Counted from the stretch's first letter, positions 15,824 through 24,751 are shown. The stretch: 40,009 nucleotides of DNA from CAYJNO01 sp964371715 (GCA_964371715.1 CAYJNO010000016.1:1-40009); one strand, 5' to 3'. Program-made: numbers and translations. The notes: generated by a model not told the origin, from the sequence alone.

Positions 15824-16687
15824 ATGAGCGTTATTATTTCAGGGTTTGCTGATGAAATTTCTGATTCTTTAGAAGAACAAATTGAAACTGTAAAAGGTTT
15901 AGGAATGGATCATATTTGTGTAAGAAGTATTTATGGAAAAAATATTGCTGATTACACTGTAGAAGATTTCAAAAATGAAATAATGCCTAAGCTTGATGTA
16001 AATGGAATAAAAGTTTCATCAATTGGTTCACCAATTGGGAAAGTATTTATTGATGATGAAGAAGGATTTGAAAAACAATTAGCTTCATTACATACAATTT
16101 GTCAAATTGCTAATGAATTAAATTGTAAATATATTAGAATCTTTAGTTTCTTTATTAAAAAAGAAGAAAACTATGATGATTATAAAGATGTTGTTGTTAA
16201 TAAAATTAAACAATATGCAAAAATTGCTGAACAATATAATATTGTTTTATTACATGAAAATGAAAAAGATATCTTTGGTGATATTGCAAGAAGATGTAAA
16301 GTTATCTTTGATGAAGTTAATTCACCAAGTTTTAAAGCAATCTTTGACTTTGCTAATTTTGTACAATGTGAAGAAGATACACAAGTTGCTTATGATTTAT
16401 TAAAACCATATATTGAATATTATCACATTAAGGATGCAAGATATGATGTATCTTATAATGTATTATGTGGTACAGGCGATGGTAAAATTGACGTTATCGT
16501 TAAAGATGCAATCGCAAATGGTTACAAAGGATTTTTAACACTTGAACCTCACTTAGCTATGTTTGGTTCACTTCAAAGTTTAGAGCTTGAAGAAGCTGAT
16601 ACTGTAGTAAATACAGATGCAGATATTTCAGGAAAAGACGGTTATAAAATGCAATATGATGCATTAAATAATATATTGAAAGGATAA
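15824..16687 (+). CDS. TIM-barrel sugar phosphate isomerase/epimerase family protein, copy 1
   Basis: About 287 residues (MSVIISGFADEISDSLEEQI...). The start at 15824 follows GGAG at about 7 bases; the ATG at 15788 lies within uxuB. The fold is the xylose-isomerase-like (AP endonuclease 2) barrel. Likely metal ligands are Glu in LLHENE, Asp in AIFDFANF, His in YYHIKD and Glu in LTLEPH, so a divalent-metal enzyme acting on a sugar is expected. Relatives act as sugar epimerases, dehydratases, keto-sugar lyases or C-glycoside deglycosidases. Nothing in the standard glucuronate pathway needs it. It lies next to two Gfo/Idh/MocA dehydrogenases, as do enzymes that work on 3-keto sugars (known context, inferred role). 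Confidence 0.8.
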   Translation: MSVIISGFADEISDSLEEQIETVKGLGMDHICVRSIYGKNIADYTVEDFKNEIMPKLDVNGIKVSSIGSPIGKVFIDDEEGFEKQLASLHTICQIANELNCKYIRIFSFFIKKEENYDDYKDVVVNKIKQYAKIAEQYNIVLLHENEKDIFGDIARRCKVIFDEVNSPSFKAIFDFANFVQCEEDTQVAYDLLKPYIEYYHIKDARYDVSYNVLCGTGDGKIDVIVKDAIANGYKGFLTLEPHLAMFGSLQSLELEEADTVVNTDADISGKDGYKMQYDALNNILKG

Positions 16688-16693
16688 ATTAAA

Positions 16694-17884
16694 ATGAAAA
16701 AAGTAAAATTAGGTATCGTAGGAGTAGGTCAACAAGGTGGAATGTACACTAACTTATTAACTGGAAAAGTTGTTAAACCTGGAGGGTTCTCTTTACCAGC
16801 AGCAGAGTTTGAGCAAATAGAAATCGGAGCATTTTGTGATACAGATCCAGCAGTAAGAGCAAGACTTGAAGAAATTTTCCCAGAAATTCCAGTTTATGCT
16901 GATTATATTGAATTACTAGACAGCGGAAATGTAGATGCTATCGTAACTACAGTTCCTCACTATTTACACCCAACAATGGGGATTGAAGCTTTCAAACGTG
17001 GAATCCACGCTTTATTAGAAAAACCAGCTGGTGTTTATACTAAACAAGTAAAAGAAATGATTGAAATGGCTAAATCAAAACCTGAATTAACATTCGGTGT
17101 TTATTTCAATCAAAGAATGAATCCATTATACCGTCGTTTAAAAGAAATTATTGATGGTGGAGAAATTGGAGAAATCAGAAGAACTAACTGGATCATCACT
17201 AACTGGTACCGTCCATCTGCTTACTATGCACAAAGCGATTGGAGAGCTACTTGGGGTGGAGAAGGTGGAGGTGTATTAGTAAACCAAGCACCACACCAAA
17301 TAGACTTATTACAATGGTTATGTGGAATGCCTAAAAAAGTATATGCAAAATGTCAATATGGATCACATAGAAATATTATCGTTGAAGATGATGTAACTGC
17401 ATTATTTGACTATGGTAATGGAGCTACTGGTACTTTTGTAACATGTACTCATGATATCAATGGTACTGACCGTTTAGAAATTAGCGGAAGCAAAGGAAAA
17501 ATTGTTGTTGAAGGATCTAAAACTGCTTATGTAACTCGTATGAGCAAAACAGAAACAGAAATCGATTCAGAATGCCAAGATATGATGCAAGTATTCAAAT
17601 TAATGACTGGTGGAGAATTAGAAGGTGTTTCTAGAGAAGTAGAAACAATCGAATTCAACAATGGTTGGGGTGCTCAACATGCTGATATCTTAAGAAATTT
17701 TGCAGCTAATATCGTTGATGGTACACCACTTGTTGCACCAGGAGCTGAAGGAATAAATGGAGTTAGAATTGCTAACGCTATCCACTTATCAAGCTGGTTA
17801 AATGAAGAAGTATCTATTGACTTTGATGAAGATATGTTCTTAGAAAAATTAAATGAAAAAATCGCTGAAGAAAAAGCGAAATAA
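16694..17884 (+). CDS. Gfo/Idh/MocA-family oxidoreductase, copy 1 (long form)
   Basis: A 396-residue NAD(P)-dependent sugar dehydrogenase. The N-terminal Rossmann domain starts VKLGIVGVGQQGG; the family's ExKP signature is LLEKPAG (catalytic Lys), preceded by TTVPHYLHP. The C-terminal substrate domain has SDWRATWGGEGGGVLVNQ and the conserved His of APHQIDLLQW. AAAGGAT is the ribosome site, six bases after the previous stop. The gene uses noticeably more C-ending codons than its neighbours, which fits high expression. Family members oxidise or reduce one ring hydroxyl, often C3 in glycosides or C2 in inositol. The substrate here is unknown; by context it is a hexuronide or hexuronate. Confidence 0.85.
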   Translation: MKKVKLGIVGVGQQGGMYTNLLTGKVVKPGGFSLPAAEFEQIEIGAFCDTDPAVRARLEEIFPEIPVYADYIELLDSGNVDAIVTTVPHYLHPTMGIEAFKRGIHALLEKPAGVYTKQVKEMIEMAKSKPELTFGVYFNQRMNPLYRRLKEIIDGGEIGEIRRTNWIITNWYRPSAYYAQSDWRATWGGEGGGVLVNQAPHQIDLLQWLCGMPKKVYAKCQYGSHRNIIVEDDVTALFDYGNGATGTFVTCTHDINGTDRLEISGSKGKIVVEGSKTAYVTRMSKTETEIDSECQDMMQVFKLMTGGELEGVSREVETIEFNNGWGAQHADILRNFAANIVDGTPLVAPGAEGINGVRIANAIHLSSWLNEEVSIDFDEDMFLEKLNEKIAEEKAK

Positions 17885-17890
17885 TTAAAT

Positions 17891-18886
17891 ATGTTAAGAG
17901 TAGCTATAATTGGTCTTGGGACTATTGCTCCAATACATAAAGCTGCGATTGAAGATAGTGAATTTGCAACTTTAGTTGCAGTTTGCGATACTGATGAAAC
18001 TAAAAAAGAAGGCTATGAAAACGTAGCCTTCTATTCTTCAATTGAGGACATGATTAATAATGAGGAATTAGATGTTGTTCATAACTGTCTACCACATTAC
18101 TTACATCATGTAGTAACAGAGCAATGTGCAAAAAAAGGTATTCATGTATTTACAGAAAAACCTGTTGCAATCACATATAAAGATGCTGAAACTATAATGG
18201 ATTTAGAAGATAAATACAATGTTAAAGTTGGTGTTTGTTTACAAAATCGTTATAATACAACAGCAAATATTGCAAAAAAAGTAGTAGAAAGTAAAGAGTA
18301 TGGTGAATTAATTGGATCTAAAGCCTTAGTTACATGGTCACGTACAATGGATTATTATAATCAAGCTAAATGGCGTGGAATCATGGAAACAGCAGGTGGA
18401 GGAGTATTAATTAATCAAACTATTCATTCATTAGATTTATTAGATTACATAGGTGGAAAAATTACAAAAATTCACTCATTAGTAGGTAATTTAACATTAC
18501 CAGAAACTGAAATTGAGGATACAGTAGTAAGCCATGTAAGATATGAAAACGGTGCAAGAGGTATATTCTTTGCGACAATAGCTTACTTTGATAATTCAGC
18601 TCCAGAGTTTGAATTTATTATGGAGAAAGCTAAACTAATTATTAGAGATAGTAAAGTGTATTTAAAGGAAAATAGTGGAGATTTAAAACAAATAGGCGAA
18701 GATAATAAACTTATTGGTTCTAAACACTATTATGGACCTAGCCACATGGTGGCAATAGAAACATTCTATAAAGCTGTAATTAATAATACAGATGATTATA
18801 TAACTGTAAGAGAAGCGGCTTACCCAATAAAAATGATTGAAGCAACAATGGCTTCAGCAAAAGATAAAGTTGAAAAGGAGATTTAA
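17891..18886 (+). CDS. Gfo/Idh/MocA-family oxidoreductase, copy 2 (short form)
   Basis: A 331-residue paralogue-level relative of the preceding gene, not a recent duplicate. The Rossmann start is LRVAIIGLGTIAPIH; NCLPHYLHH and FTEKPVA hold the cofactor-site and catalytic Lys positions. AKWRGIMETAGGGVLINQTIHSLDLL carries the substrate-domain His. It is about 65 residues shorter than copy 1, lacking the N-terminal insertion after the glycine loop and part of the C-terminal domain. The start codon follows the previous stop by six bases with a poor ribosome site, suggesting coupled translation. Two such enzymes in one operon suggest an oxidation and a matching reduction step (inference). Confidence 0.85.
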   Translation: MLRVAIIGLGTIAPIHKAAIEDSEFATLVAVCDTDETKKEGYENVAFYSSIEDMINNEELDVVHNCLPHYLHHVVTEQCAKKGIHVFTEKPVAITYKDAETIMDLEDKYNVKVGVCLQNRYNTTANIAKKVVESKEYGELIGSKALVTWSRTMDYYNQAKWRGIMETAGGGVLINQTIHSLDLLDYIGGKITKIHSLVGNLTLPETEIEDTVVSHVRYENGARGIFFATIAYFDNSAPEFEFIMEKAKLIIRDSKVYLKENSGDLKQIGEDNKLIGSKHYYGPSHMVAIETFYKAVINNTDDYITVREAAYPIKMIEATMASAKDKVEKEI

Positions 18887-18888
18887 AA

Positions 18889-19737
18889 ATGGCTAAAATT
18901 GGTGTACAAATGATGATCTTTAGAGAGTTAATCGCTAAAGAAGGTGTATATGAAGTAATGAAAAGAATTAAAGAAATCGGATTTAGTGTAGTAGAGGTAT
19001 CTCAAGTACAAATGACTCCTGAAAATGTAGAAGGATTAAGAAAAGCTTGTGAAGATTTTAATATGGATATCGCTGCTTTAAGTGCTTCTTTAGAAGCTAT
19101 GATGCCAGGGATGGAATCATTAACAACTGATTTTGATAAAATCGTTGCTGATTGTAAAACATTAAACTGTAACTACTTACGTATCGGAATGATGCCATTC
19201 CAATACTTAACATCTAAAGAAGCTTGTTTAGACTTCGCTAAAAGATGTGATGAAGTAGCTGAAAAATTAGCAGAGCATGGAATTCAATTATATTACCATA
19301 CTCACCATGCTGAGTTTGTAAAATATGATGGAAAATACTTATTAGATATTTTACGTGATAGTACAAATAAATTAGGATTTGAAATCGACGTTCACTGGGT
19401 ACAAAGAGGTGGATTAAATCCAGTTGAGTTCTTAAAAACTTACAAAGGACGTTTAGAATTAGTTCACTTAAAAGACTATAGAATCGCTACTCCAAACTTT
19501 GAAGGCATTGACCCTAAAGACTTTATGAAATTCTTCGCAGCATTTGTAAATATCGTACAATTTGCCGAAATCGGAGAAGGTAACTTAGATATGCCAGCTA
19601 TAATTGATTCATCAATCGAAGCTGGAGCTAATTACTTCATCATTGAGCAAGATGATACTTATGGTGTAGATCCATTCGAATGCTTAACAACATCTAGAAA
19701 TAACCTAGTTAAAATGGGTTATGAATCTTGGTTTTAA
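18889..19737 (+). CDS. TIM-barrel sugar phosphate isomerase/epimerase family protein, copy 2
   Basis: A 282-residue xylose-isomerase-like barrel, only distantly similar to the one at 15824-16687. Likely metal ligands are in LYYHTHHAEF, EIDVHWVQRGG, LVHLKDYR and FAEIGEGNLD, with FIIEQDDTYG near the C-terminus. The HTHHAEF strand and the VHWVQRGG segment resemble the IolE/keto-sugar-acting branch of the superfamily. It follows the second oxidoreductase by two bases and AAGGAG lies before the ATG. The codon use is as biased as in the first oxidoreductase. The reaction is unknown; epimerisation or beta-elimination of a 3-keto-uronide is the leading hypothesis, while a role as a hexuronate epimerase is the main alternative. 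Confidence 0.82.
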   Translation: MAKIGVQMMIFRELIAKEGVYEVMKRIKEIGFSVVEVSQVQMTPENVEGLRKACEDFNMDIAALSASLEAMMPGMESLTTDFDKIVADCKTLNCNYLRIGMMPFQYLTSKEACLDFAKRCDEVAEKLAEHGIQLYYHTHHAEFVKYDGKYLLDILRDSTNKLGFEIDVHWVQRGGLNPVEFLKTYKGRLELVHLKDYRIATPNFEGIDPKDFMKFFAAFVNIVQFAEIGEGNLDMPAIIDSSIEAGANYFIIEQDDTYGVDPFECLTTSRNNLVKMGYESWF

Positions 19738-19755
19738 TCAGTAATTGGTAGAAAA

Positions 19756-21153
19756 ATGAAAAAATTCTTAGATCAAGATTTCTTGTTAGAAAGTGATATA
19801 GCTAAAGAGCTATATCACGACTATGCAAAAGATATGCCAATCTTTGATTACCATAACCATTTAAATCCACAAGAGATTTACGAAGATAAAAAATTCGATA
19901 ATATTTCAGAATTATGGTTAGGTGCAGATCATTATAAATGGCGTGTATTAAGAAGTAATGGTATTGATGAAGAGTCAATTACTGGAAATGCTTCTGCTTA
20001 TGAAAAGTTTGAAGCATTTGCTAAAACTATTCCATATACATTAGGTAATCCTATGTATCATTGGACTCATTTAGAATTGCAAAGATATTTCAATATTGAT
20101 ACTATTTTAAATGAAGATACTTCATTAGAAATCTATAATAATATTAATGAACAATTAAAAGATGATAGCTTTTCTGTTCGTAACCTATTAAAAAGAGCTA
20201 ATGTAAAAAGTTTATGTACAACAGATGATCCAAAAGATGATCTTAAATATCATAAATTATTAAAAGAAGAAGGATTTGAAATTGATGTATTACCAACTTT
20301 CAGACCTGATAATTTAGTTCATATTGAAAAAGCGAACTTTATTCCTTATATTAAAGGATTAAACGAAAATGGTGAATCTATTAAATCGGTTGAGGATGTA
20401 TTAAACTACTTAACTAAACGTTTAGAGTATTTCCATGAAGTAGGATGTAGAGTATCAGATCATGGATTAGATACAATATTATATCTACAAGCTTCATTAG
20501 AAGAAGTAAATGCAATCTTTGCAAAAGGTCTTAATAATGAAGAGTTAACTTTAGATGAGTTAAGAAAATATAAAGGATATTTATTAAGCTATTTAGGTAA
20601 AGAATATCATCGTCTAGGGTGGGTTATGCAATACCATATTGGTCCAATGCGTAATAACTCTACTAGAAGATTTGAAAAATTAGGAGCGGATGCAGGATTT
20701 GATTCAATTAATGATGGTCCTGTTGCTGTAGATTTATCAAGACTTATGGATAGTATGGATATCGAAGGGAAACTGCCAAAAACAGTATTATACTGTTTAA
20801 ATCCAAAAGATAACGCTGTATTAGCATCAATGCTTGGGAATTTCCAAGGCGATGGTATTGTAGGTAAAATTCAATTTGGATCTGGTTGGTGGTTCATGGA
20901 TACAAAACAGGGTATGATTAAACAAATGGAAGATTTAGCTTCTATGGGCTTATTACCACGTTTTATTGGAATGTTAACAGACTCTAGAAGCTTCTTATCA
21001 TTCCCAAGACATGAATACTTCAGACGTATTATGTGTAATGAGATTGCAAAACTTGTTGTTAATGGAGAATATCCATATGACAAAAAAATCTTAAAAGAGA
21101 TTGTACAAGGAATTTGTTATAATAACGTTAATTCATATATTAATCTAGGATAA
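19756..21153 (+). CDS. uxaC: Uronate isomerase (glucuronate isomerase)
   Basis: A 465-residue amidohydrolase-superfamily enzyme that isomerises D-glucuronate to D-fructuronate, and D-galacturonate to D-tagaturonate. Characteristic features are FLLESDIAKELYHDYAKDMPIFDYHNHLNP with the HxH metal pair near residues 33-35, WLGADHYKWRVLR, CTTDDP, RPDN, SDHGLD, MQYHIGPMRNNS and GMLTDSRSFLSFPRHEYFRRI at the C-terminus. The length is normal. It is the last gene of the operon, 18 bases after the previous stop with a weak ribosome site. Together with uxuB and uxuA it gives the full route from glucuronate to KDG. Confidence 0.95.
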   Translation: MKKFLDQDFLLESDIAKELYHDYAKDMPIFDYHNHLNPQEIYEDKKFDNISELWLGADHYKWRVLRSNGIDEESITGNASAYEKFEAFAKTIPYTLGNPMYHWTHLELQRYFNIDTILNEDTSLEIYNNINEQLKDDSFSVRNLLKRANVKSLCTTDDPKDDLKYHKLLKEEGFEIDVLPTFRPDNLVHIEKANFIPYIKGLNENGESIKSVEDVLNYLTKRLEYFHEVGCRVSDHGLDTILYLQASLEEVNAIFAKGLNNEELTLDELRKYKGYLLSYLGKEYHRLGWVMQYHIGPMRNNSTRRFEKLGADAGFDSINDGPVAVDLSRLMDSMDIEGKLPKTVLYCLNPKDNAVLASMLGNFQGDGIVGKIQFGSGWWFMDTKQGMIKQMEDLASMGLLPRFIGMLTDSRSFLSFPRHEYFRRIMCNEIAKLVVNGEYPYDKKILKEIVQGICYNNVNSYINLG

Positions 21154-21157
21154 TGTC

Positions 21158-21191
21158 AAAAAAGTATTTCAAGAAATTGAAATGCTTTTTT
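21158..21191 (+). terminator. Terminator of the uxu operon
   Basis: An inverted repeat with one G-U pair (aaaaaagtatttca 21158-21171, tgaaatgctttttt 21178-21191) directly follows uxaC and ends in a T-run. Confidence 0.7.
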
Positions 21192-21313
21192 ATTTTCTAA
21201 AGTAAAATTCGATGAATTATATAAGTAAATTTTGTAGATTTAAATAATTAAAAAATGCTGTCGATAAATTAAGTAGTCTCATAAAATAAATAAAAAAAAG
21301 TTCATTAGAATAA

Positions 21314-21323
21314 ATGTATACAA
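21314..21323 (+). promoter_or_regulatory. Distal putative GntR operator
   Basis: ATGTATACAA, same form as the sites at 13842 and 35102. It lies about 220 bases before the proximal site, a spacing that could permit looping. Confidence 0.5.
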
Positions 21324-21525
21324 TTTGTATCAATATCTAATAGAATTATTAACTGTTTTTTCAAATTATAGGATTACACATATAAAAAAATATATATGTA
21401 AAATATTTAACAAGTGTATATAAATAGTAATATTAGTACGATGAACATTGAGTATTATTGCTAGTACATATATTTTATAATTTACACATTAAAAAAAAAT
21501 CAAAAAACAAATGTGATTTTTTTCA

Positions 21526-21539
21526 TGAAAGCGCTTGTA
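21526..21539 (+). promoter_or_regulatory. cre-like catabolite repression site
   Basis: TGAAAGCGCTTGTA matches the CcpA-binding cre consensus (TGAAAGCGCTTTCA type) except for two bases near the right end. It overlaps both the -35 box and the proximal GntR palindrome. Confidence 0.6.
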
Positions 21540-21563
21540 TACAATGATTTTATTTGCTATAAT
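21535..21563 (+). promoter_or_regulatory. Symporter promoter overlapping operator TTGTATACAA
   Basis: The -35 box TTGTAT (21535-21540) is the left part of a perfect 10-base palindrome TTGTATACAA (21535-21544); a perfect TATAAT (21558-21563) follows after 17 bases. A repressor bound here would block the polymerase directly. Confidence 0.65.
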
Positions 21564-21602
21564 GTAAGGGCTTAAGACATAAAGACAAATTGGAGGAAGA
21601 GT

Positions 21603-23081
21603 ATGACAAAACAAGCACTATACGATCCTAGTACTGGGATTCACCGCGCCAAAATATGGGAGATTGCATTATTTGCTTTCAACAATACGGCGACAAATCT
21701 GTACATGTTTATATTCATGTACATCGCTTATTTCTTAACAGGAATTGTAGGAGTAGGTGTAGTTTTAGCTGGTAACATCACAATGATTATGAGAATGTGG
21801 GATGGTGTTACAGATCCAATGATTGGATATATTTTAGATAAAACAAATACTAAATTTGGAAAAAATAGACCATTCATCTTAGTTGGTAATATTATCTTAT
21901 TTGTAGGAGCTGGAGCAATCTTTAGCATTATTCCAACTTTACCACAAGCATTTAGATTTATTGCTTATGTATTAATTTATATGATTTATATTATTGGTTA
22001 TACATGTCAAACGGTTGTTACAAAATCAGCACAGTCTGCATTAACTAATGATCCAAAACAAAGACCTTTATTTACAATTTTTGATACAATTTATAATACA
22101 ATTGTATTCTCATTTTTCCCACTTATAATTACAGGATATCTACTTCCTAAACATGGTGGAAATGAAGCATTTACAAATCCAGCGTTATTCGTTGATTTTT
22201 GGTTAATCTTTGGTGGTATTTCTGCAATATGTACATTATTAGCAGTTGTAGGTATCTGGAGAAAAGACAGAGTTGAATTCTTTGGTACTGGTAAAGTTCA
22301 AAAAGTTACATTTAAAGATTATTGGGATGTATTAAAAAATAATAGAGCAATCCAAATGTTAGTAGTAGCTGCATCATCTGATAAATTAGCATTATCAATT
22401 CAAGGAAATGCAACTGTATTAATCATGTTATTTGGTATCGTTGTTGGAAACTATGATCAGTATGGTTTATCATCTGCTGTTATGGGTACACCAACTACAA
22501 TCGTAACATTATGTGCTATCATGTTTATTGCTGTTAGACTTGGACAAAGAAAAGCATTATTATATGGTACTTATGCTGCAATGATTGCAGGTGCTGGTAT
22601 TGTTGGTATCTTTGTATTCATGGATCCTACAACTTTAAACTTTGATTTCACAAGTGGTGTAACTGCATTTACTGTTATCTACATTGTATTAACATTAATC
22701 ATGAAAGCTGGAGTTGGTATGTCTGGTGGTATTGTTATACCAATGACTGCAGATTGTGCAGACTATGAAGTTTATCGTTCAGGAAGATATGTACCAGGAC
22801 TTATGGGAACTTTATTCTCATTCGTTGACAAAATGATTTCATCATTTGCTACTGCAATCGTATCTATTATGTTAGCGACTATTGGATTTACTGAAGCATT
22901 ACCAACAGCTGCTACACCATTAACAAATGAAATATTTGTAATGACAATGATATTCTATATTGGTTTCCCATTCTTAGGATGGATTGCAAATTTAATTGCA
23001 ATGAAATTCTATCCATTAACTAAAGAAAAAATGGAAGAAATCCAAGGTAGAATTGCAGAAATTAAAAAACAAGCAAATTAA
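21603..23081 (+). CDS. GPH-family (glucuronide/pentoside/hexuronide) cation symporter
   Basis: A 492-residue polytopic membrane protein with about 12 helices. It carries glycoside-pentoside-hexuronide symporter marks: MRMWDGVTDPMIGYILDKTNTKFGKNRPFILVGN at about 62-95, TCQTVVTKSAQSALTNDP, and a late MTADCADYEVYRSGRYVPGLMGTLFSFVDK motif. The family brings glucuronides (UidB), melibiose or xylosides into the cell with Na+ or H+. Given the uxu operon before it and the GH2 glycosidase in the same window, a glucuronide or hexuronate substrate is inferred. It is transcribed alone from a promoter with both a GntR palindrome and a cre-like site. GGAGGA precedes the ATG. Confidence 0.9.
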   Translation: MTKQALYDPSTGIHRAKIWEIALFAFNNTATNLYMFIFMYIAYFLTGIVGVGVVLAGNITMIMRMWDGVTDPMIGYILDKTNTKFGKNRPFILVGNIILFVGAGAIFSIIPTLPQAFRFIAYVLIYMIYIIGYTCQTVVTKSAQSALTNDPKQRPLFTIFDTIYNTIVFSFFPLIITGYLLPKHGGNEAFTNPALFVDFWLIFGGISAICTLLAVVGIWRKDRVEFFGTGKVQKVTFKDYWDVLKNNRAIQMLVVAASSDKLALSIQGNATVLIMLFGIVVGNYDQYGLSSAVMGTPTTIVTLCAIMFIAVRLGQRKALLYGTYAAMIAGAGIVGIFVFMDPTTLNFDFTSGVTAFTVIYIVLTLIMKAGVGMSGGIVIPMTADCADYEVYRSGRYVPGLMGTLFSFVDKMISSFATAIVSIMLATIGFTEALPTAATPLTNEIFVMTMIFYIGFPFLGWIANLIAMKFYPLTKEKMEEIQGRIAEIKKQAN

Positions 23082-23088
23082 TAATTTA

Positions 23089-23128
23089 AATAATGCTATC
23101 ACTTATAATGTGATAGCATTATTGTTTT
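23089..23128 (+). terminator. Symporter terminator
   Basis: A 14-bp perfect stem (aataatgctatcac 23089-23102, gtgatagcattatt 23110-23123) is followed by GTTTT. Confidence 0.8.
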
Positions 23129-23143
23129 AGAAAGTAGGTTAAT

Positions 23144-23599
23144 ATGCAAGATAAAAGAGAAAAGCATGAAATCCCTCATAATGAAATTGATTTTAATTCA
23201 TTACCTTATGAGGAAGGTTATACTTATGTAATGGATAACAAAAAAGATAAAAATGGTGAAGATTTTAACTTTAAAGATCTAGCTCATAAAGAAAGAGATT
23301 TGCAACAATTAAAGAAAGACCAGCTAAATTATCAACAACCTAAGTGGATGGATAAGGTAGATAAAGCTTTTGAAAATGCTGAAAAAAGAGAAAAGCATAT
23401 AGTTAATCGCAAAAAATACATTATACTTTGTTTGTTAACTGGCTTTATTGGAGGACATCGTTACTACGAAAGAAGATATAAATTAGCATTATTATATACA
23501 GTGTTCTTCTTTACAATGATTCCTTTTATTTCAACATTGTTTGATCTTATGGCAGTAATACCTATGAAGCCTGATGAAAAAGGAAATATTTTAATATAA
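23144..23599 (+). CDS. TM2-domain membrane protein
   Basis: A 151-residue protein. The first 85 residues are highly charged and probably cytoplasmic, with Lys/Glu-rich helical stretches (HKERDLQQLKKDQLNYQQ). The last 65 form a TM2 domain: Lys-rich entry RKKYI, hydrophobic helix ILCLLTGFIGGHRYYERRYK with the family's GxHRFY-like turn, then a second helix ALLYTVFFFTMIPFISTLFDL. TM2 proteins are widespread and mostly of unknown function. A ribosome site resembling AGTAGG lies before the ATG. It sits between two terminators and is probably transcribed alone. Confidence 0.8.
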   Translation: MQDKREKHEIPHNEIDFNSLPYEEGYTYVMDNKKDKNGEDFNFKDLAHKERDLQQLKKDQLNYQQPKWMDKVDKAFENAEKREKHIVNRKKYIILCLLTGFIGGHRYYERRYKLALLYTVFFFTMIPFISTLFDLMAVIPMKPDEKGNILI

Positions 23600-23773
23600 G
23601 AGATAATATATAGAAAATCTAAAAATAATAAACACAGTTTCGTTAAAAAGTAATAATTTAATTGTACAAATATTACATAATTGATATAATAATAAATATA
23701 AATACTTGCAATATAAAGCAAATGCAAATTAAATATGATTAGTATAATTACAGAAAATTGATTTGCTTAATAA

Positions 23774-23808
23774 TAGATTAATTTGTAAAAACAGATTAAT
23801 CTATTTTT
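23774..23808 (+). terminator. Terminator after the TM2 gene
   Basis: The stem tagattaat (23774-23782) / attaatcta (23795-23803) is followed by TTTTT, just before the ribosome site of the next gene. Confidence 0.6.
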
Positions 23809-23836
23809 AGGTATAAATGAATGGAGGTATTTGTAT

Positions 23837-24751
23837 ATGAAAAAAAATATAATCTATATAATAAAAATTATAAGCTCAGTATCAGTCTCTTTAATGATAT
23901 TTTTTATATTGTTATATATAGTTTATAATGTTGATTTTAGAAATACTTTTATTCAAAATAATTATACTCCACATAATGATAAAGATGATGTATTGTTCCC
24001 ATTTGTAGCAAATAAGACAGTAATCATAGAAGAATTATTTACAATTGATATTAGCAGCATTCAACAAGGGTACCTTCATATAAAAACCAATAATGATGAA
24101 GCAAATATGAAAATATCACTTACAAATAAAAATATGTTTACTATATACACATATAATAATGACTATTCCACAATACCTCTTTCGTTTGGTGATGGAATAT
24201 ATGAATTAAAAATATATTGCAATGAAAATGATTTGTATGAAAAAATATATAGTATGGAACTTAATATTGAATTAGATAATGAGCACTTACCATATATATA
24301 CCCTAATGAGGTAATTAATTATAACAACAATTCAGATATAGTCGATTTATCGCTTGAATTAACAAAAGATACACAAACTGAACTTGAAAGAATTAAGCTT
24401 ATTTATGATTTTGTTATTGATTTTATGAAGTATGATTACAATTTAGAAAATTATAATGATTATAGAGTACCTGACATTGATACAATTTTAGATAATGAAA
24501 AAGGTGTTTGTTATGATTATGCAGTTTTAACTGTAGCAATGCTTAGAATTAATAATATTCCTTCACGAGTTGTAACAGGGCATGTTGATGATAAATATCA
24601 TGCATGGATCGAAGTGTATACTACAAATGAAGGATGGATAAATAATGATTTAAAATTAAATCCACATAATTGGAATGCGATAGATATTACAAACCATGAT
24701 TTAGGTACAGATAGCTTAGAAAATGGTTATGAAATAAAGTATTATTATTAA
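23837..24751 (+). CDS. Membrane-tethered transglutaminase-like protein
   Basis: About 304 residues. The ATG at 23837 is preferred over the upstream TTG at 23831 because GGAGG (23823-23827) lies nine bases before it. One N-terminal hydrophobic helix (about 5-32) anchors or exports the protein. A beta-rich region follows. From about 180 on comes a transglutaminase core domain: ERIKLIYDFVIDFMKYD, catalytic Cys in NEKGVCYDYAVLTVAMLR, PSRVVTGHV, catalytic His in YHAWIEVY and Asp in NAIDIT. The triad is complete, so protease or crosslinking activity outside the membrane is possible. It directly precedes the large surface protein and might process or link it (inference). Confidence 0.85.
   Translation: MKKNIIYIIKIISSVSVSLMIFFILLYIVYNVDFRNTFIQNNYTPHNDKDDVLFPFVANKTVIIEELFTIDISSIQQGYLHIKTNNDEANMKISLTNKNMFTIYTYNNDYSTIPLSFGDGIYELKIYCNENDLYEKIYSMELNIELDNEHLPYIYPNEVINYNNNSDIVDLSLELTKDTQTELERIKLIYDFVIDFMKYDYNLENYNDYRVPDIDTILDNEKGVCYDYAVLTVAMLRINNIPSRVVTGHVDDKYHAWIEVYTTNEGWINNDLKLNPHNWNAIDITNHDLGTDSLENGYEIKYYY

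Larger units (their letters stand above)
21192..21602 (+). other. Long AT-rich control region before the symporter
   Basis: No gene is visible in these 411 bases. They hold two copies of the regulator palindrome (21314-21323 and 21535-21544), a cre-like site, one promoter and GGAGGA before the symporter start. The region between the palindromes is very AT-rich, without clear repeats. Confidence 0.6.
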
